From an uncultured Bacilli bacterium (lineage in GTDB: Bacteria > Bacillota_I > Bacilli_A > RF39 > UBA660): 47,650 nucleotides of DNA. Position numbers and translations under genes: made by a program. This document shows positions 1-8,668 of this stretch, piece after piece; the first letter of the stretch is position 1, and each line of letters opens with the position of its first letter. Below the pieces are notes generated by a model. It was not told where the DNA came from. It ran no database searches and saw only the letters and a program-made list of their open reading frames with translations. Where the stretch lies: the NCBI GenBank assembly GCA_947632065.1, contig CANRNO010000031.1, forward strand, positions 1 through 47,650, in the 5' to 3' direction.

Positions 1-216
1 TTTTTCCATTTCTATAAATGTACCTATTTTTTTATTTGGGAATGCTCTTACTTTATAAAAACCTCTTAATTTAATATGGTAATTGTTTTTAAGTCTAATT
101 ATATATTTTTTAATTGTTTTAATTATTTTATCTTTATCATCCCAAGTTTCGTTTTTAAAAAAGATGTTATTAATATAGATTAATAGTTTATTTTTAGAAA
201 TAATTTCTACTCTCAT
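1..216 (-). CDS. Partial hypothetical protein (C-terminus off the window)
   Basis: An open frame on the minus strand starts at an ATG at 216 (MRVEIISKNK) and runs off the left edge after 72 codons. It is missing from the ORF track only because it has no stop inside the window. The visible part is very basic and rich in Lys, Ile and Asn, with no signal peptide or membrane segment. A weak AGGTGAT lies upstream of the ATG. It is the next gene downstream of engB on the same strand, 33 bases away, so it may be the end of that transcript. I do not recognise the family. Confidence 0.55.
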   Translation of the reverse strand, partial: MRVEIISKNKLLIYINNIFFKNETWDDKDKIIKTIKKYIIRLKNNYHIKLRGFYKVRAFPNKKIGTFIEMEK

Positions 217-249
217 GTAATCACCTATATTATAGTATGAAAAAAAGAC

Positions 250-843
250 TTAGATTGTTTCAATAACTAAGTCTTCTAATTTTTTTAATAATTCTTCTCT
301 TCCATCTCCAGTTACACTTGAGAATACTATTACGTCATCTCCTACAACTAAATCTAGAGTATTTGTGATTAATTTTAATTGTCTTTCTTTTCTACTATTT
401 CCTACTTTATCTGCTTTAGTTACAATTATAGTAACTGGTAGGTTATAGTATTTTAAGTAATTATACATTAAAACATCATCTTCACTTGGTTTATGTCTCA
501 TATCTACTAACATAAAAACTCTTTTTAATTCTTCTCTGTTTTCTAAATATTCTTCTATTAGTTTTCCAAATTTAGCTTGAGTTTTTTTATCAACTGCGGC
601 ATATCCATATCCTGGAGCATCTATAAAATAGAATTCATTATTTATTAAATAAAAGTTTAATGTTTGAGTTTTTCCTGGTTTTGATGAAGTATAGGCAAGT
701 TCTTTTCTCATTAACATTGTATTAATGAAACTACTTTTTCCTACATTACTTCTTCCAACAAGTAAGAATTCAGGATATTTTAAGGCAGGATATTGACTTC
801 TACGAGAAGCCATAATATCTAATTTTGATTCTTTTATTACCAT
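250..843 (-). CDS. engB: Ribosome biogenesis GTP-binding protein EngB (YsxC)
   Basis: This is a TRAFAC-class GTPase needed for late assembly of the large ribosomal subunit. All G motifs are visible: the P-loop GRSNVGKSS, the G3 motif DAPGYG, the G4 motif TKAD and a G5-like SSVTG near the C-terminus. At 197 residues it has the normal length for the family. The ORF track starts at 882, inside the upstream gene. I prefer the ATG at 843 (MVIKES) because AAAGGAAAG sits at proper spacing before it and the stop of the upstream phosphoesterase gene lies next to it. The two genes are therefore almost certainly cotranscribed. Confidence 0.95.
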   Translation of the reverse strand: MVIKESKLDIMASRRSQYPALKYPEFLLVGRSNVGKSSFINTMLMRKELAYTSSKPGKTQTLNFYLINNEFYFIDAPGYGYAAVDKKTQAKFGKLIEEYLENREELKRVFMLVDMRHKPSEDDVLMYNYLKYYNLPVTIIVTKADKVGNSRKERQLKLITNTLDLVVGDDVIVFSSVTGDGREELLKKLEDLVIETI

Positions 844-844
844 A

Positions 845-1801
845 TTATCTTTCCTTTTCTTCTTTATTATACTCTTTTGCAACTTTATCTAGGTCTTTAA
901 TTAACTTCATTGCTTCTTCAAATGTTTTTGGTTTAGCACCACTTGCCATCATGTGCCCACCACCATTATATTTTTCAGCAACTTTATTTATTACTGGTCC
1001 ACGAGAACGAATTGAAACTCTAATTTGTTCATTTTTTATATCTTCAGTCATCGTTACCCAAACTATTACTTCATCTATAAAATTAAAATTATTTATAATA
1101 TTTCCTGGAGAGGCCGAATCTACTTTGAATTTATCAAGTATTTCATTAGTTACTTTCATATATCCAACACCATTATCTGTTAAGACTAAGTTTTCTCCCA
1201 TATATCCTTCTAATCTTACTTCTTTTAATGGTCTTTTATATACTTTTTGATTAATTTCATTAACGCTAAATTTATAATTTTCTAGATAGTATGCAGCAAG
1301 TGAAAAAGTTCTTGGACTACAACTATCAAATAAAAATCTGTTTGAATCCGCAACTAGTCCGATAAATAGAGTTTCAGCTATTTCTTTATTACATTCTAAT
1401 TTTGTATTTTTTATTAAATTCATTATTATTTCACAAGCACTACTAGCTGTGTCTTCGATACATTCTATATCACAGAATTCTTCTACAAAAGGATGATGAT
1501 CTATTTTTATTTTATGTTTATATTGATCTATTCCTTCTATATCAACTCTTTTTTTATCTGGAGTATCTGTAACTATCAGTAGAGTTTTTTCATCTATTTT
1601 ACCTAGTTTATCTAGGGAACCAATATGAGAAAATTTACTACTTCCATTTCCTACTGCATATACTTTTTTATCTTTAAAAGTTAGACGAATAGAGTCCCTT
1701 AAAGCAATTTGACTAGCTAGCGCATCTGGGTCTACTCCTATATGTCTAGCAATTACAATTGTATCGAATTTTTTGATGGCATTATATATTTTTTTATACA
1801 T
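845..1801 (-). CDS. nrnA: DHH/DHHA1 phosphoesterase, NrnA-like oligoribonuclease / pAp phosphatase
   Basis: The 318-residue protein has the bipartite DHH-DHHA1 layout. The N-terminal catalytic half contains GVDPDALAS, VTDTPD and the DHH signature (KIDHHPF), which bind manganese. The C-terminal half has the glycine-rich substrate motif GGGHMMASGA. In Bacilli, NrnA degrades 2-5-nucleotide RNAs and dephosphorylates pAp, and relatives cleave pApA made from cyclic di-AMP. A cyclic-di-AMP synthase is encoded elsewhere in this window, so a role in that pathway is possible but inferred. It sits 10 bases downstream of ackA and directly upstream of engB, all on the minus strand. Confidence 0.88.
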   Translation of the reverse strand: MYKKIYNAIKKFDTIVIARHIGVDPDALASQIALRDSIRLTFKDKKVYAVGNGSSKFSHIGSLDKLGKIDEKTLLIVTDTPDKKRVDIEGIDQYKHKIKIDHHPFVEEFCDIECIEDTASSACEIIMNLIKNTKLECNKEIAETLFIGLVADSNRFLFDSCSPRTFSLAAYYLENYKFSVNEINQKVYKRPLKEVRLEGYMGENLVLTDNGVGYMKVTNEILDKFKVDSASPGNIINNFNFIDEVIVWVTMTEDIKNEQIRVSIRSRGPVINKVAEKYNGGGHMMASGAKPKTFEEAMKLIKDLDKVAKEYNKEEKER

Positions 1802-1811
1802 TATTTCATTC

Positions 1812-2999
1812 CTATCTATTATTTTCTACTATAGTTTTTGTATCTCTTGCGATCATTAATTCTTCGTTAGTTGGTACAATATAAATTTCTGTTTTAGAAT
1901 CATCTGCACTAATTTTTCTAAATTCTCCACGTACATTATTTGCTTCTACATCAATTTTCATACCTAAACTTGCAAGTTCTGATACTATTTTTAAACGACT
2001 ATTTATACTGTTTTCTCCGATTCCAGCAGTGAATGTTAATACGTCACATCCTCCAAGTAATACGTAGTATTGTGCAATATAATTTACTACACTTCTTATG
2101 AATTTTTCTTCTGCTAGAGCACAATTTCTATTTCCTGCAGCAATTCCTTCTTCTATATCTCTTGAATCACTACTATGTTGACTAATTCCAAGGAATCCTG
2201 ATTTTTTATTTAAATCATCGATTACTTCATGAACGTTTTTACCCTCTTTTTCCATAATGAATGGAATAATTGAGGCATCTACATCTCCTGAACGAGTTCC
2301 CATTACTACTCCTGTAAGTGGAGTGAATCCCATAGATGTATCTACACATTTTCCATCCTTTATAGCAGCAAGAGATGCTCCTTGTCCTAAATGACAATTT
2401 ATAATTCTTAGATCTTTTCTTCCTAATTTTTCTTCTATTGTTTTCGCAATGAATTTATGACTTGTTCCATGGAATCCATATTTTCTAACTTGGTAATCTG
2501 TATACCATTTATATGGTACTGGATATAAGAAATTTTCTTCTTCTATTGTTTGATGGAATGCTGTATCAAAGACTGCAACCATTGGAACTTCTGGTAAAAT
2601 TTCTTTAAATGCTTTTATTCCAAGTAAGTTTGCTGGATTGTGAATTGGTGCAAACTCTTTAAATGTATCTATATCTTCTATTACTTCATCTGTTATTAAT
2701 ACAGATTCTGTATATTTATCTCTTCCATGAACAACTCTGTGTCCTACTGCTTCTATTTCTTCAAATGAAGAAATTATATTTAAACTAATTAATTTATCTA
2801 ATAAAATTTTTACAGCATCAGAGTGATCCTTCATTTCAACTTCTTCTTTTACTTTTTTATCATTATACTTAATAGTATAACAACTTCCTTCTATTCCTAT
2901 TCTTTCAAATAGTCCGCTTGCTAAAACTGTCTCATCATTCATATCGAATAATTGAAATTTTAAAGAACTACTTCCTGCGTTAATTGATATTACTTTCAT
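1812..2999 (-). CDS. ackA: Acetate kinase
   Basis: This cytosolic enzyme converts acetyl phosphate and ADP to acetate and ATP, the energy-yielding last step of acetate fermentation. The family start signature (VISINAGSSSLKFQLF) and the second signature region (GFHGTSHKFI) are both present, as are the ASKHA nucleotide-binding motifs (NCHLGQGAS, TAGIGENS). Its 395 residues match the usual length. The ATG at 2999 has AAAAGGAGATG upstream and a consensus sigma-A-type promoter just before that. No phosphotransacetylase gene is adjacent. It heads a minus-strand group with the phosphoesterase and engB. Confidence 0.97.
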   Translation of the reverse strand: MKVISINAGSSSLKFQLFDMNDETVLASGLFERIGIEGSCYTIKYNDKKVKEEVEMKDHSDAVKILLDKLISLNIISSFEEIEAVGHRVVHGRDKYTESVLITDEVIEDIDTFKEFAPIHNPANLLGIKAFKEILPEVPMVAVFDTAFHQTIEEENFLYPVPYKWYTDYQVRKYGFHGTSHKFIAKTIEEKLGRKDLRIINCHLGQGASLAAIKDGKCVDTSMGFTPLTGVVMGTRSGDVDASIIPFIMEKEGKNVHEVIDDLNKKSGFLGISQHSSDSRDIEEGIAAGNRNCALAEEKFIRSVVNYIAQYYVLLGGCDVLTFTAGIGENSINSRLKIVSELASLGMKIDVEANNVRGEFRKISADDSKTEIYIVPTNEELMIARDTKTIVENNR

Positions 3000-3023
3000 A
3001 TATTACATCTCCTTTTCTTATTT

Positions 3024-3052
3024 ATTATACTATACTTTCTTTTTTTAAACAA
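3024..3052 (-). promoter_or_regulatory. Sigma-A-type promoter of ackA
   Basis: Read on the minus strand, TTGTTT (-35) and TATAAT (-10) are separated by exactly 17 bases, and the -10 lies about 25 bases before the ackA start codon. The placement just after the upstream terminator supports independent transcription of ackA. Confidence 0.7.
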
Positions 3053-3090
3053 TGAAAAAGTTTTTATGCAGAAAAGGAACTATTTTATAA

Positions 3091-3121
3091 AAACAAAAAG
3101 ATAGGCTTTAACCTATCTTTT
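3091..3121 (-). terminator. Intrinsic terminator after the spore protein gene
   Basis: AAAGATAGG and CCTATCTTT form a hairpin with a short AT-rich loop, followed on the minus strand by a T-rich tract. It lies between the spore protein stop and the ackA promoter. Confidence 0.8.
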
Positions 3122-3137
3122 AAGCTATTTAATTTAA

Positions 3138-3353
3138 TTATTTATTAGTATAGCTTCCACTAACTTGGTTTAATCCATTTTGAACTAAACGTCTAGTAAT
3201 TTCACCACCAACACTACCGTTAGCACGTGAAGTTGCATCTGGTCCTAAATTTACACCAAGTTCATTAGCTATTTCATATTTCATTTTATCGATAGCTTGT
3301 TTAGCTCCTGGAACTCTCATTTTCATTGAAGAATTATTATTTGAGTTGCTCAT
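3138..3353 (-). CDS. Small acid-soluble spore protein, alpha/beta type
   Basis: SASPs of this type coat and protect DNA in dormant spores and are degraded by the Gpr protease at germination. The 71-residue protein has the hallmarks of the family: the [20 protein letters not shown] block, the following GEITRRLV segment, and a KYEIA sequence matching the Gpr cleavage region. AGGAGGTG lies at ideal spacing before the ATG. A promoter with forespore-sigma features precedes it and a strong terminator follows, so it is a single-gene transcript. It is the clearest sign that this lineage can sporulate or recently could. Confidence 0.95.
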   Translation of the reverse strand: MSNSNNNSSMKMRVPGAKQAIDKMKYEIANELGVNLGPDATSRANGSVGGEITRRLVQNGLNQVSGSYTNK

Positions 3354-3375
3354 GGTTTCACCTCCTATACATTTA

Positions 3376-3405
3376 TAGAATGTGAACTTACTACTTTTTC
3401 ATACA
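3376..3405 (-). promoter_or_regulatory. Forespore-type (sigma-G/F-like) promoter of the spore protein gene
   Basis: On the minus strand TGTATG and CATTCTA are separated by 17 bases. The known sigma-G consensus is about TGAATA, 17-18 bases, CATACTA. The match and the position just upstream of a SASP gene fit that assignment. The sigma factor is inferred. Confidence 0.55.
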
Positions 3406-3428
3406 TTTTTTTTGTTGGTAAAATATGC

Positions 3429-4616
3429 CTATAGTAATTCTTCAAATTTTTTTTCTTTTTTATCTTTTATTTCGATAATAAAACTATCTTCTACTGCTTT
3501 ATTTATTAATGTTTTATAATCAAATTTTTCTTCTTCTGTTTTAGCAATTTCAAGTTTTGGATTTATAACTGGATGACGTGGAACAAATACAGTACAACAA
3601 TCTTCATATGGTAATATACTTGTTTCGTATGTATCTATTTTTTTTGCGATATCCATTATTTCAAGTTTATCAAGACAAGCAACTGGTCTTATTACTGGCA
3701 TATTTGTTACTTCATTTATAACACTCATACTAGTTAATGTTTGGGATGCTACTTGTCCAATACTTTCTCCATTTATTATTACAAAAGCATTATTCTTTTT
3801 CGCAAGAGATTCCATAATACGATACATCATTCTTCTCATAATTGTAATTGTATAATCTGGATTACAGTTTTTATATATTTCTTCTTGAATATTAGTAAAT
3901 GGTATTATATGTAGTTTTATTTCATTTGTATATTCAACTAATTTTTCTGCAAGTTTTATAACCTTTTCTCTTGCTTCTAAACTGGTATGTGGAATTGCTT
4001 CGAAATATACTGCATCTATTATTATACCTCTTTTAAGAGATAAAAATCCTGCGACTGGAGAATCTATTCCTCCACTTAGCATAAGCATTCCTTTTGGTTG
4101 ACTACCAACTGGATATCCTCCAAGTCCTTTATATGTATCAGTATAGATATAGCTATTATCTTTTTTTACTTCTACTTTAAAAAGTATATCTGGTGTTTTT
4201 ACATCTACTTTAATATTTTCATTATTTTTTAAAATTACTCCACCTAAATATTTAGATAATTGCATACTATTAAGTTCAAATTCTTTATAACTTCTTTTTG
4301 TCTCTACTTTAAAAGTTTTGAATTCTTTTTCTTTAGATATTTTTATTATTTCTTCTTCTATACTCTTAATATTAGTATCTACTACACTCGCAACTTGATA
4401 CGCATGTATTCCAAAAATTTTTGATAATCTTTTTTTTATTTCTTCTAAATCTTTATCATTAAATTCCAGTTGCATAAAACTTCTATTATTCTTTATTTTT
4501 ACATCTAATTCTTTTAATTTATGACAAATATTACTTTGTAGTTTATTAATAAATGCTTTTCTATTACCTTTTTTAGTAAATAATTCTCCATATTTTATTA
4601 AAATTATTTTTTTCAT
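3429..4616 (-). CDS. thiI: tRNA 4-thiouridine synthase ThiI (short form)
   Basis: ThiI activates U8 of tRNA with ATP and transfers sulfur to it, and in some bacteria also supplies sulfur for thiazole synthesis. The protein has an N-terminal ferredoxin-like/THUMP region (about residues 1-165), a PP-loop ATP site (SGGIDSPVAGF) and the conserved EDCCTVFVPRHP segment near residue 340. At 395 residues it lacks the C-terminal rhodanese domain of E. coli ThiI, as in Bacillus, where a dedicated NifS-type desulfurase supplies sulfur. No desulfurase gene is adjacent. It lies 15 bases downstream of a membrane protein gene. Confidence 0.94.
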   Translation of the reverse strand: MKKIILIKYGELFTKKGNRKAFINKLQSNICHKLKELDVKIKNNRSFMQLEFNDKDLEEIKKRLSKIFGIHAYQVASVVDTNIKSIEEEIIKISKEKEFKTFKVETKRSYKEFELNSMQLSKYLGGVILKNNENIKVDVKTPDILFKVEVKKDNSYIYTDTYKGLGGYPVGSQPKGMLMLSGGIDSPVAGFLSLKRGIIIDAVYFEAIPHTSLEAREKVIKLAEKLVEYTNEIKLHIIPFTNIQEEIYKNCNPDYTITIMRRMMYRIMESLAKKNNAFVIINGESIGQVASQTLTSMSVINEVTNMPVIRPVACLDKLEIMDIAKKIDTYETSILPYEDCCTVFVPRHPVINPKLEIAKTEEEKFDYKTLINKAVEDSFIIEIKDKKEKKFEELL

Positions 4617-4631
4617 ATTATCATCCTTTAA

Positions 4632-5945
4632 TTAGAAGACATATATATCATATACTCCTACTGTTTTTATTTTTTTAGCTTTGTTTTTTAATTGTTTAAT
4701 CGCAGTCTTATAATATTCTTTATCTTGATTTTCTCTATCTATAATGTAGATTGCTGATCTATTGGATTCTATTATATTTAATAAAGTTTTTATATCTTCT
4801 GTTTCTATTATATCTTTATCAAGTAAATCATATTGATTTATTTTTAAATTGTTAGCTAATTTAAAGTAATAACTATTTGGTGTTAAAAATATAAATTCTG
4901 AGTCTTTATTTTTCTTTATGTAATTATTTAAGACTTTAGTTTCATATAATTTATCTTTAGATATAAATCTATATTCAAAATGTTTTATATCATTTGGATA
5001 TTCTCCAGGTTTAATAAACATCATACTACCAAGTATAGTGATACATATTATAATAGATATTACAAAAAATCTTTGTGAGAATTTTTTATTTGGTTTTTCT
5101 TCTTCTGTTCTATTTAAAAATAATATTATTAAGAATGCTATTAAACAATATTTTAAATGTTCAAAATCAAAATAAGGCATTATTATTGAATAGAATGCTA
5201 AAGTATAATAGTTTTCTATATCACTTTTATGTTTTGTTATTATTTTTATAGTATATAGTATTATTATAAGTAAAATTAAACCATATATATTAAAGAAGTT
5301 TCCAATAGAGAAGTCTTTAAAGTATAGGCTCATAAATATGGAACTAGATCCTGTTATTACTGTATAAATATAAAATAGTAATATAGGCATTATTATACCA
5401 ATTATTCTTTTAATAATCTTTTTTGGTTTTTTCATATATAAGATACTTGGAAGTATTAATAATAGACCTAAATTTTGTTTTGTAAGAATAGTAAGACCTA
5501 TAATAATACCTATTAATAAATCTGTTTTTTCTTGGTTTTCTAAATATAATATTATTAAATAAAATAATAGTAATAACCATGTGTAATTAGGAATTAAGTT
5601 TGGAAATGGTAAAAAGAATAACAATATTACAAACCATGCTTTTTCTTTTAAAAATTTAAATAATAATATACATATTGCAAGTAATATTATTAAATGTGTT
5701 AAATGAAATACTAAAATATTAGAACCAAATGGATAGAATAATACACTCATAAGCATTGGATATAATGGTGTTGTATTCATATTAAAGTCTATATATGGTA
5801 CTAATCCTGAATATATATTATGTGCAAAACCATAATTTATTATTTCTTTTTCATCTATTGGATAAATAACTAAATTCCATAATAAAAATATTATAATTAA
5901 AAATATATATGGAAAGTATTTTTTTAATTTATTTAATTGTTTCAC
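4632..5945 (-). CDS. Polytopic membrane protein, GT-C-type glycosyltransferase-like
   Basis: About 437 residues with ten or more hydrophobic segments, followed by a hydrophilic C-terminal part from about residue 310. The first extracytoplasmic loop (GLVPYIDFNMNTTPLYP) resembles that of GT-C glycosyltransferases, which use polyprenyl-linked sugars at the outer face of the membrane. The substrate cannot be read from the sequence. The ORF track starts at 5954, where the GTG overlaps its own Shine-Dalgarno. I prefer the GTG at 5945, eight bases after AAGGAG. It is followed closely by thiI. GT-C membership is a moderate-confidence inference from topology and one motif. Confidence 0.6.
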   Translation of the reverse strand: MKQLNKLKKYFPYIFLIIIFLLWNLVIYPIDEKEIINYGFAHNIYSGLVPYIDFNMNTTPLYPMLMSVLFYPFGSNILVFHLTHLIILLAICILLFKFLKEKAWFVILLFFLPFPNLIPNYTWLLLLFYLIILYLENQEKTDLLIGIIIGLTILTKQNLGLLLILPSILYMKKPKKIIKRIIGIIMPILLFYIYTVITGSSSIFMSLYFKDFSIGNFFNIYGLILLIIILYTIKIITKHKSDIENYYTLAFYSIIMPYFDFEHLKYCLIAFLIILFLNRTEEEKPNKKFSQRFFVISIIICITILGSMMFIKPGEYPNDIKHFEYRFISKDKLYETKVLNNYIKKNKDSEFIFLTPNSYYFKLANNLKINQYDLLDKDIIETEDIKTLLNIIESNRSAIYIIDRENQDKEYYKTAIKQLKNKAKKIKTVGVYDIYVF

Positions 5946-6009
5946 TTCTACCACTCCTTTTTGGCGTCTATATTATAACAGAAAAAAATAGTATTAACAA
6001 TATTTAATA

Positions 6010-6675
6010 CTATTTTGCCTCTACAGTTCCCACTTTTGTTTTACTTCTATAAAATGTTTTTTGATAAACTCCATATTCTTGTGGAATCATACTAACATCC
6101 CAATATGTTGTGCCGTTTTCTTCATTAAATGCATATAAGAACATATTTTCTTCATAAGATTCGGCAAAAGCATTCTTTCCATTTTTTATATAATTGAATA
6201 ATATTCTTTCTTCATCATTATCTTTTTTCTTCTTTTCTTTCCATTCTGTTACTTTATAAATTGTGAATGTTTTATCAGATACAGATTGTTCTTCAATTAA
6301 GTATTCTCCACATTTTAATGTAACATACTTATCGACTCCATTACTATCGAATCTTACTTTTGAATTTGCAGTATCACAATATTTTGGTTCATAAAATGGA
6401 TTTTTTATTGGAGAGATTGCTTTATTGTCTATTAATTCTTTTAAGAAAATTTCTCTTTTTTCATCTTGAAATTGAAAACCTGTTGCATTTACTCCAAATT
6501 GTGTAGCACTATATTGGAAAACTTGATATTTGTCATTATAACTTGATTGTAGGGCAATTACTAAAAAGATTGCCGCAACTACTAATACTAACAATGCAAT
6601 AGATAACAATTCAATTGCACTAAATCCTTTTTCTTTTTTTCTCTTTTTTAATTCTTTTTTCTTATTATTCATCAT
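6010..6675 (-). CDS. Type IV pilin-like / pseudopilin-like membrane protein
   Basis: The N-terminus has a Lys/Arg-rich leader followed by KGFSAIELLSIALLVLVVAA, which looks like a class III prepilin signal: Gly before a Phe, Glu at the fifth mature position, then a long hydrophobic helix. The roughly 170 residues after it are a soluble domain I do not recognise. The ATG at 6675 (or 6672) overlaps the last codons of ezrA, so translation is probably coupled. The ORF-track start at 6711 lies deeper in ezrA and has no ribosome binding site. No pilus assembly ATPase, prepilin peptidase or platform gene is in the window. Confidence 0.6.
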   Translation of the reverse strand: MMNNKKKELKKRKKEKGFSAIELLSIALLVLVVAAIFLVIALQSSYNDKYQVFQYSATQFGVNATGFQFQDEKREIFLKELIDNKAISPIKNPFYEPKYCDTANSKVRFDSNGVDKYVTLKCGEYLIEEQSVSDKTFTIYKVTEWKEKKKKDNDEERILFNYIKNGKNAFAESYEENMFLYAFNEENGTTYWDVSMIPQEYGVYQKTFYRSKTKVGTVEAK

Positions 6676-8377
6676 ACACCGCCAATAATTTCTGATAGAT
6701 ATCTTCATCAACTATGGAAGTTGCTTTTATTGAGATATCTAACGCTTCTTTATATTCCCCTTTATAGAAAGCTTTTGTAGCTTTACTAATACCTTTTTCC
6801 ACTTCTTCATAACTTGAAATATATCTATTACCATAGACTATTGCTTGTTCTGCCATCATAGCAGTCTTAACCATTTCATTAGTTGTTTTATAAAGTTTTA
6901 AGACAAGATCTCTTGCTGTGTCAACTCTAGTATTTAACGTTTTTATGACAATAGGTTTTTTTTCAAGTTCCTTTATTACTTCTAGTATTGCCTCATTTGC
7001 TTCTGATAATTCAACAAAATAATTTTTTGTAATAACTGGTAGTTTATAACTTCTAATTTTTATCTTACATTGTTTTAGAAATTCTTGTATTTCATCTAAT
7101 TGTTCTCTTGCTCTTACTTCATCATCGTACATATTACCTAATGATTTTAAAGAGATATCTAAATGTTCTTCCATATTTTTAAGTCTTACTGTTAAATCTT
7201 CTATTTCTTTGTGAACTACTGAATATGGAGATGTTTTGGCTTTTACTCTAGATTTTAAGTTTTTATAATCATCATTTATTTCAACTAAATCTTTATTAGC
7301 ATCATCTATTATTTTAACATCTTCTTGTTTTAAATCATACATATTCTTTATATCATCTAATTGATTATATATTTCTTTTACTGTTTTATTTATTTTTCTT
7401 AGTTTTTTAGAAAAGTCCTTATTAATTTCTTCATAAACTTTTCTTGATAGTCTTTCTTTTTCAAAATCAACAAATAATGAATCTAGGTAATCAAGTATTG
7501 TTTTTAAATCAAACATACATCCTTCTAGGTTTAGCATTTTTATTTTATCCATTATTGTTTCAATATTCTTTTTAGCTTCTTCTATATTATAATCAATATT
7601 TAGATATTCCAGTGGATATCCTTCTTTTGTCATTTCTTTTACTGTCGTCTCTATTTCTTTTATTCTTTTAGGAATAAGTTCATTTGCCATTAAAAGATTA
7701 TCTGGGGTTTCATTAATTATTATATCCATATGATCTACCATAGTATCTAGAGCTTTAACAATATGTACTACTTCATCATATTCATTTTTTTCCATAACTT
7801 GCTCAAAATCTAAAAATCTTTTTTCGATATTTTCAAGTTGAAGTTCTATTGCTTCTTGCATTCCTTCATATAGACTACGATGATTTTCAAACTCTTTATT
7901 AAATTTACGATATTTAGTTTTAAGTTTTGTAATAATACTTCTATATTTTTCTTCACTTGAAGTTATATCTTTGATTTGTTCTAATAAGTTTTCTGCAATT
8001 TCTTTACATTTATATAGTTCTAGTTCTGTTCTAGCATACTCTTCTTCAAAGTTTTTATAGTCTTTATTTTCAATTAAATTTTCAAGTTCAATTATCATAT
8101 TATTTACTTCTGATAATTTTTTTTCTTTTAAACTTTCGAATTTATTCTGCCATTTACTATATTTTTCTTCCATTCTTTCATTATTTACAACGGTTTCTAC
8201 TTTTGATAATTCTAATAAGACTGGAGTTGATGCAATTAGATTGGCATCTCTTTCTAATTCTCTTACTCTAGTCATATACTTATTTATTCTTTTTTTTCGG
8301 ATTAATTGAAGTGTAACAACTACAATTACAATCACGATTATTAAAATAGTAGAAATAATTAATATTTGTCCTTGCAT
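6665..8377 (-). CDS. ezrA: Septation ring formation regulator EzrA
   Basis: EzrA is a membrane-anchored, spectrin-like negative regulator of FtsZ ring assembly found in Bacilli. The 570-residue protein has a short extracellular N-terminus, one membrane helix (about residues 4-23) and then almost continuous coiled coil, with a C-terminal block rich in Ala and Tyr (GNRYISSYEEVEKGI) that matches the family. Length agrees with Bacillus EzrA (562). I choose the ATG at 8377 because GGGGTGG precedes it. The ORF-track start at 8392 lacks such a site. Its presence is one of the best taxonomic clues to class Bacilli. Confidence 0.92.
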   Translation of the reverse strand: MQGQILIISTILIIVIVIVVVTLQLIRKKRINKYMTRVRELERDANLIASTPVLLELSKVETVVNNERMEEKYSKWQNKFESLKEKKLSEVNNMIIELENLIENKDYKNFEEEYARTELELYKCKEIAENLLEQIKDITSSEEKYRSIITKLKTKYRKFNKEFENHRSLYEGMQEAIELQLENIEKRFLDFEQVMEKNEYDEVVHIVKALDTMVDHMDIIINETPDNLLMANELIPKRIKEIETTVKEMTKEGYPLEYLNIDYNIEEAKKNIETIMDKIKMLNLEGCMFDLKTILDYLDSLFVDFEKERLSRKVYEEINKDFSKKLRKINKTVKEIYNQLDDIKNMYDLKQEDVKIIDDANKDLVEINDDYKNLKSRVKAKTSPYSVVHKEIEDLTVRLKNMEEHLDISLKSLGNMYDDEVRAREQLDEIQEFLKQCKIKIRSYKLPVITKNYFVELSEANEAILEVIKELEKKPIVIKTLNTRVDTARDLVLKLYKTTNEMVKTAMMAEQAIVYGNRYISSYEEVEKGISKATKAFYKGEYKEALDISIKATSIVDEDIYQKLLAVYDE

Positions 8378-8482
8378 ATGTTTCCACCCCATATCATATA
8401 TTTCATTTTATCACAAATCTATACTTTTTTCTACAAAATATGAAAAAATAAAATATTGTTTTATATTCAATTCAGAAAAAAC

Positions 8483-8511
8483 TTGACTTATGCTACTAAA
8501 ACCTTTATAAT
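8483..8511 (+). promoter_or_regulatory. Sigma-A promoter of rpsD
   Basis: TTGACT and TATAAT are separated by exactly 17 bases. Transcription from here would give an untranslated leader of roughly 150 bases before the rpsD start. Confidence 0.85.
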
Positions 8512-8517
8512 TGAGGG

Positions 8518-8668
8518 TGCAAATTACTTGAAGCAGCAGTATTTTGCATATCTTAATGTGTTTTTTAATAAATATTAGTAACTTTGCTGTTTAAGCGAAA
8601 TAAAAACTCCCTAAGATATGGCAAGTACAATTCAAGAATTATGTAATATTATAGAAAGGAGAGATATT
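8518..8668 (+). promoter_or_regulatory. Long rpsD leader, candidate S4 autoregulatory RNA
   Basis: Between promoter and start codon are about 150 bases without an independent gene. In Bacillus, rpsD is autogenously repressed by S4 binding its own leader, so an S4-binding structure is expected here. Visible elements are the complementary segments CAGCA and TGCTG, a CTCC that could pair with the GGAG of the ribosome binding site, and an ATGGCAAG at 8618 that repeats the first eight bases of the true gene start at 8669. The regulatory role is inferred from family knowledge and position. Confidence 0.5.

Noticed and set aside
825-1250. ORF-track plus-strand ORFs antisense to minus-strand genes, such as 825-1250, 11074-11622, 13004-13558, 21713-22033, 41506-42009 and 43425-44054.
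   Set aside because: They are hydrophobic or low-complexity shadows of AT-rich genes that have recognised domains on the other strand, and they lack convincing ribosome binding sites.
8618-8668. The longer rpsD start in the ORF track (MASTIQEL...).
   Set aside because: There is no ribosome binding site before it, S4 proteins begin MARY/MARYTGP, and AGAAAGGAGAG sits right before the ATG at 8669.
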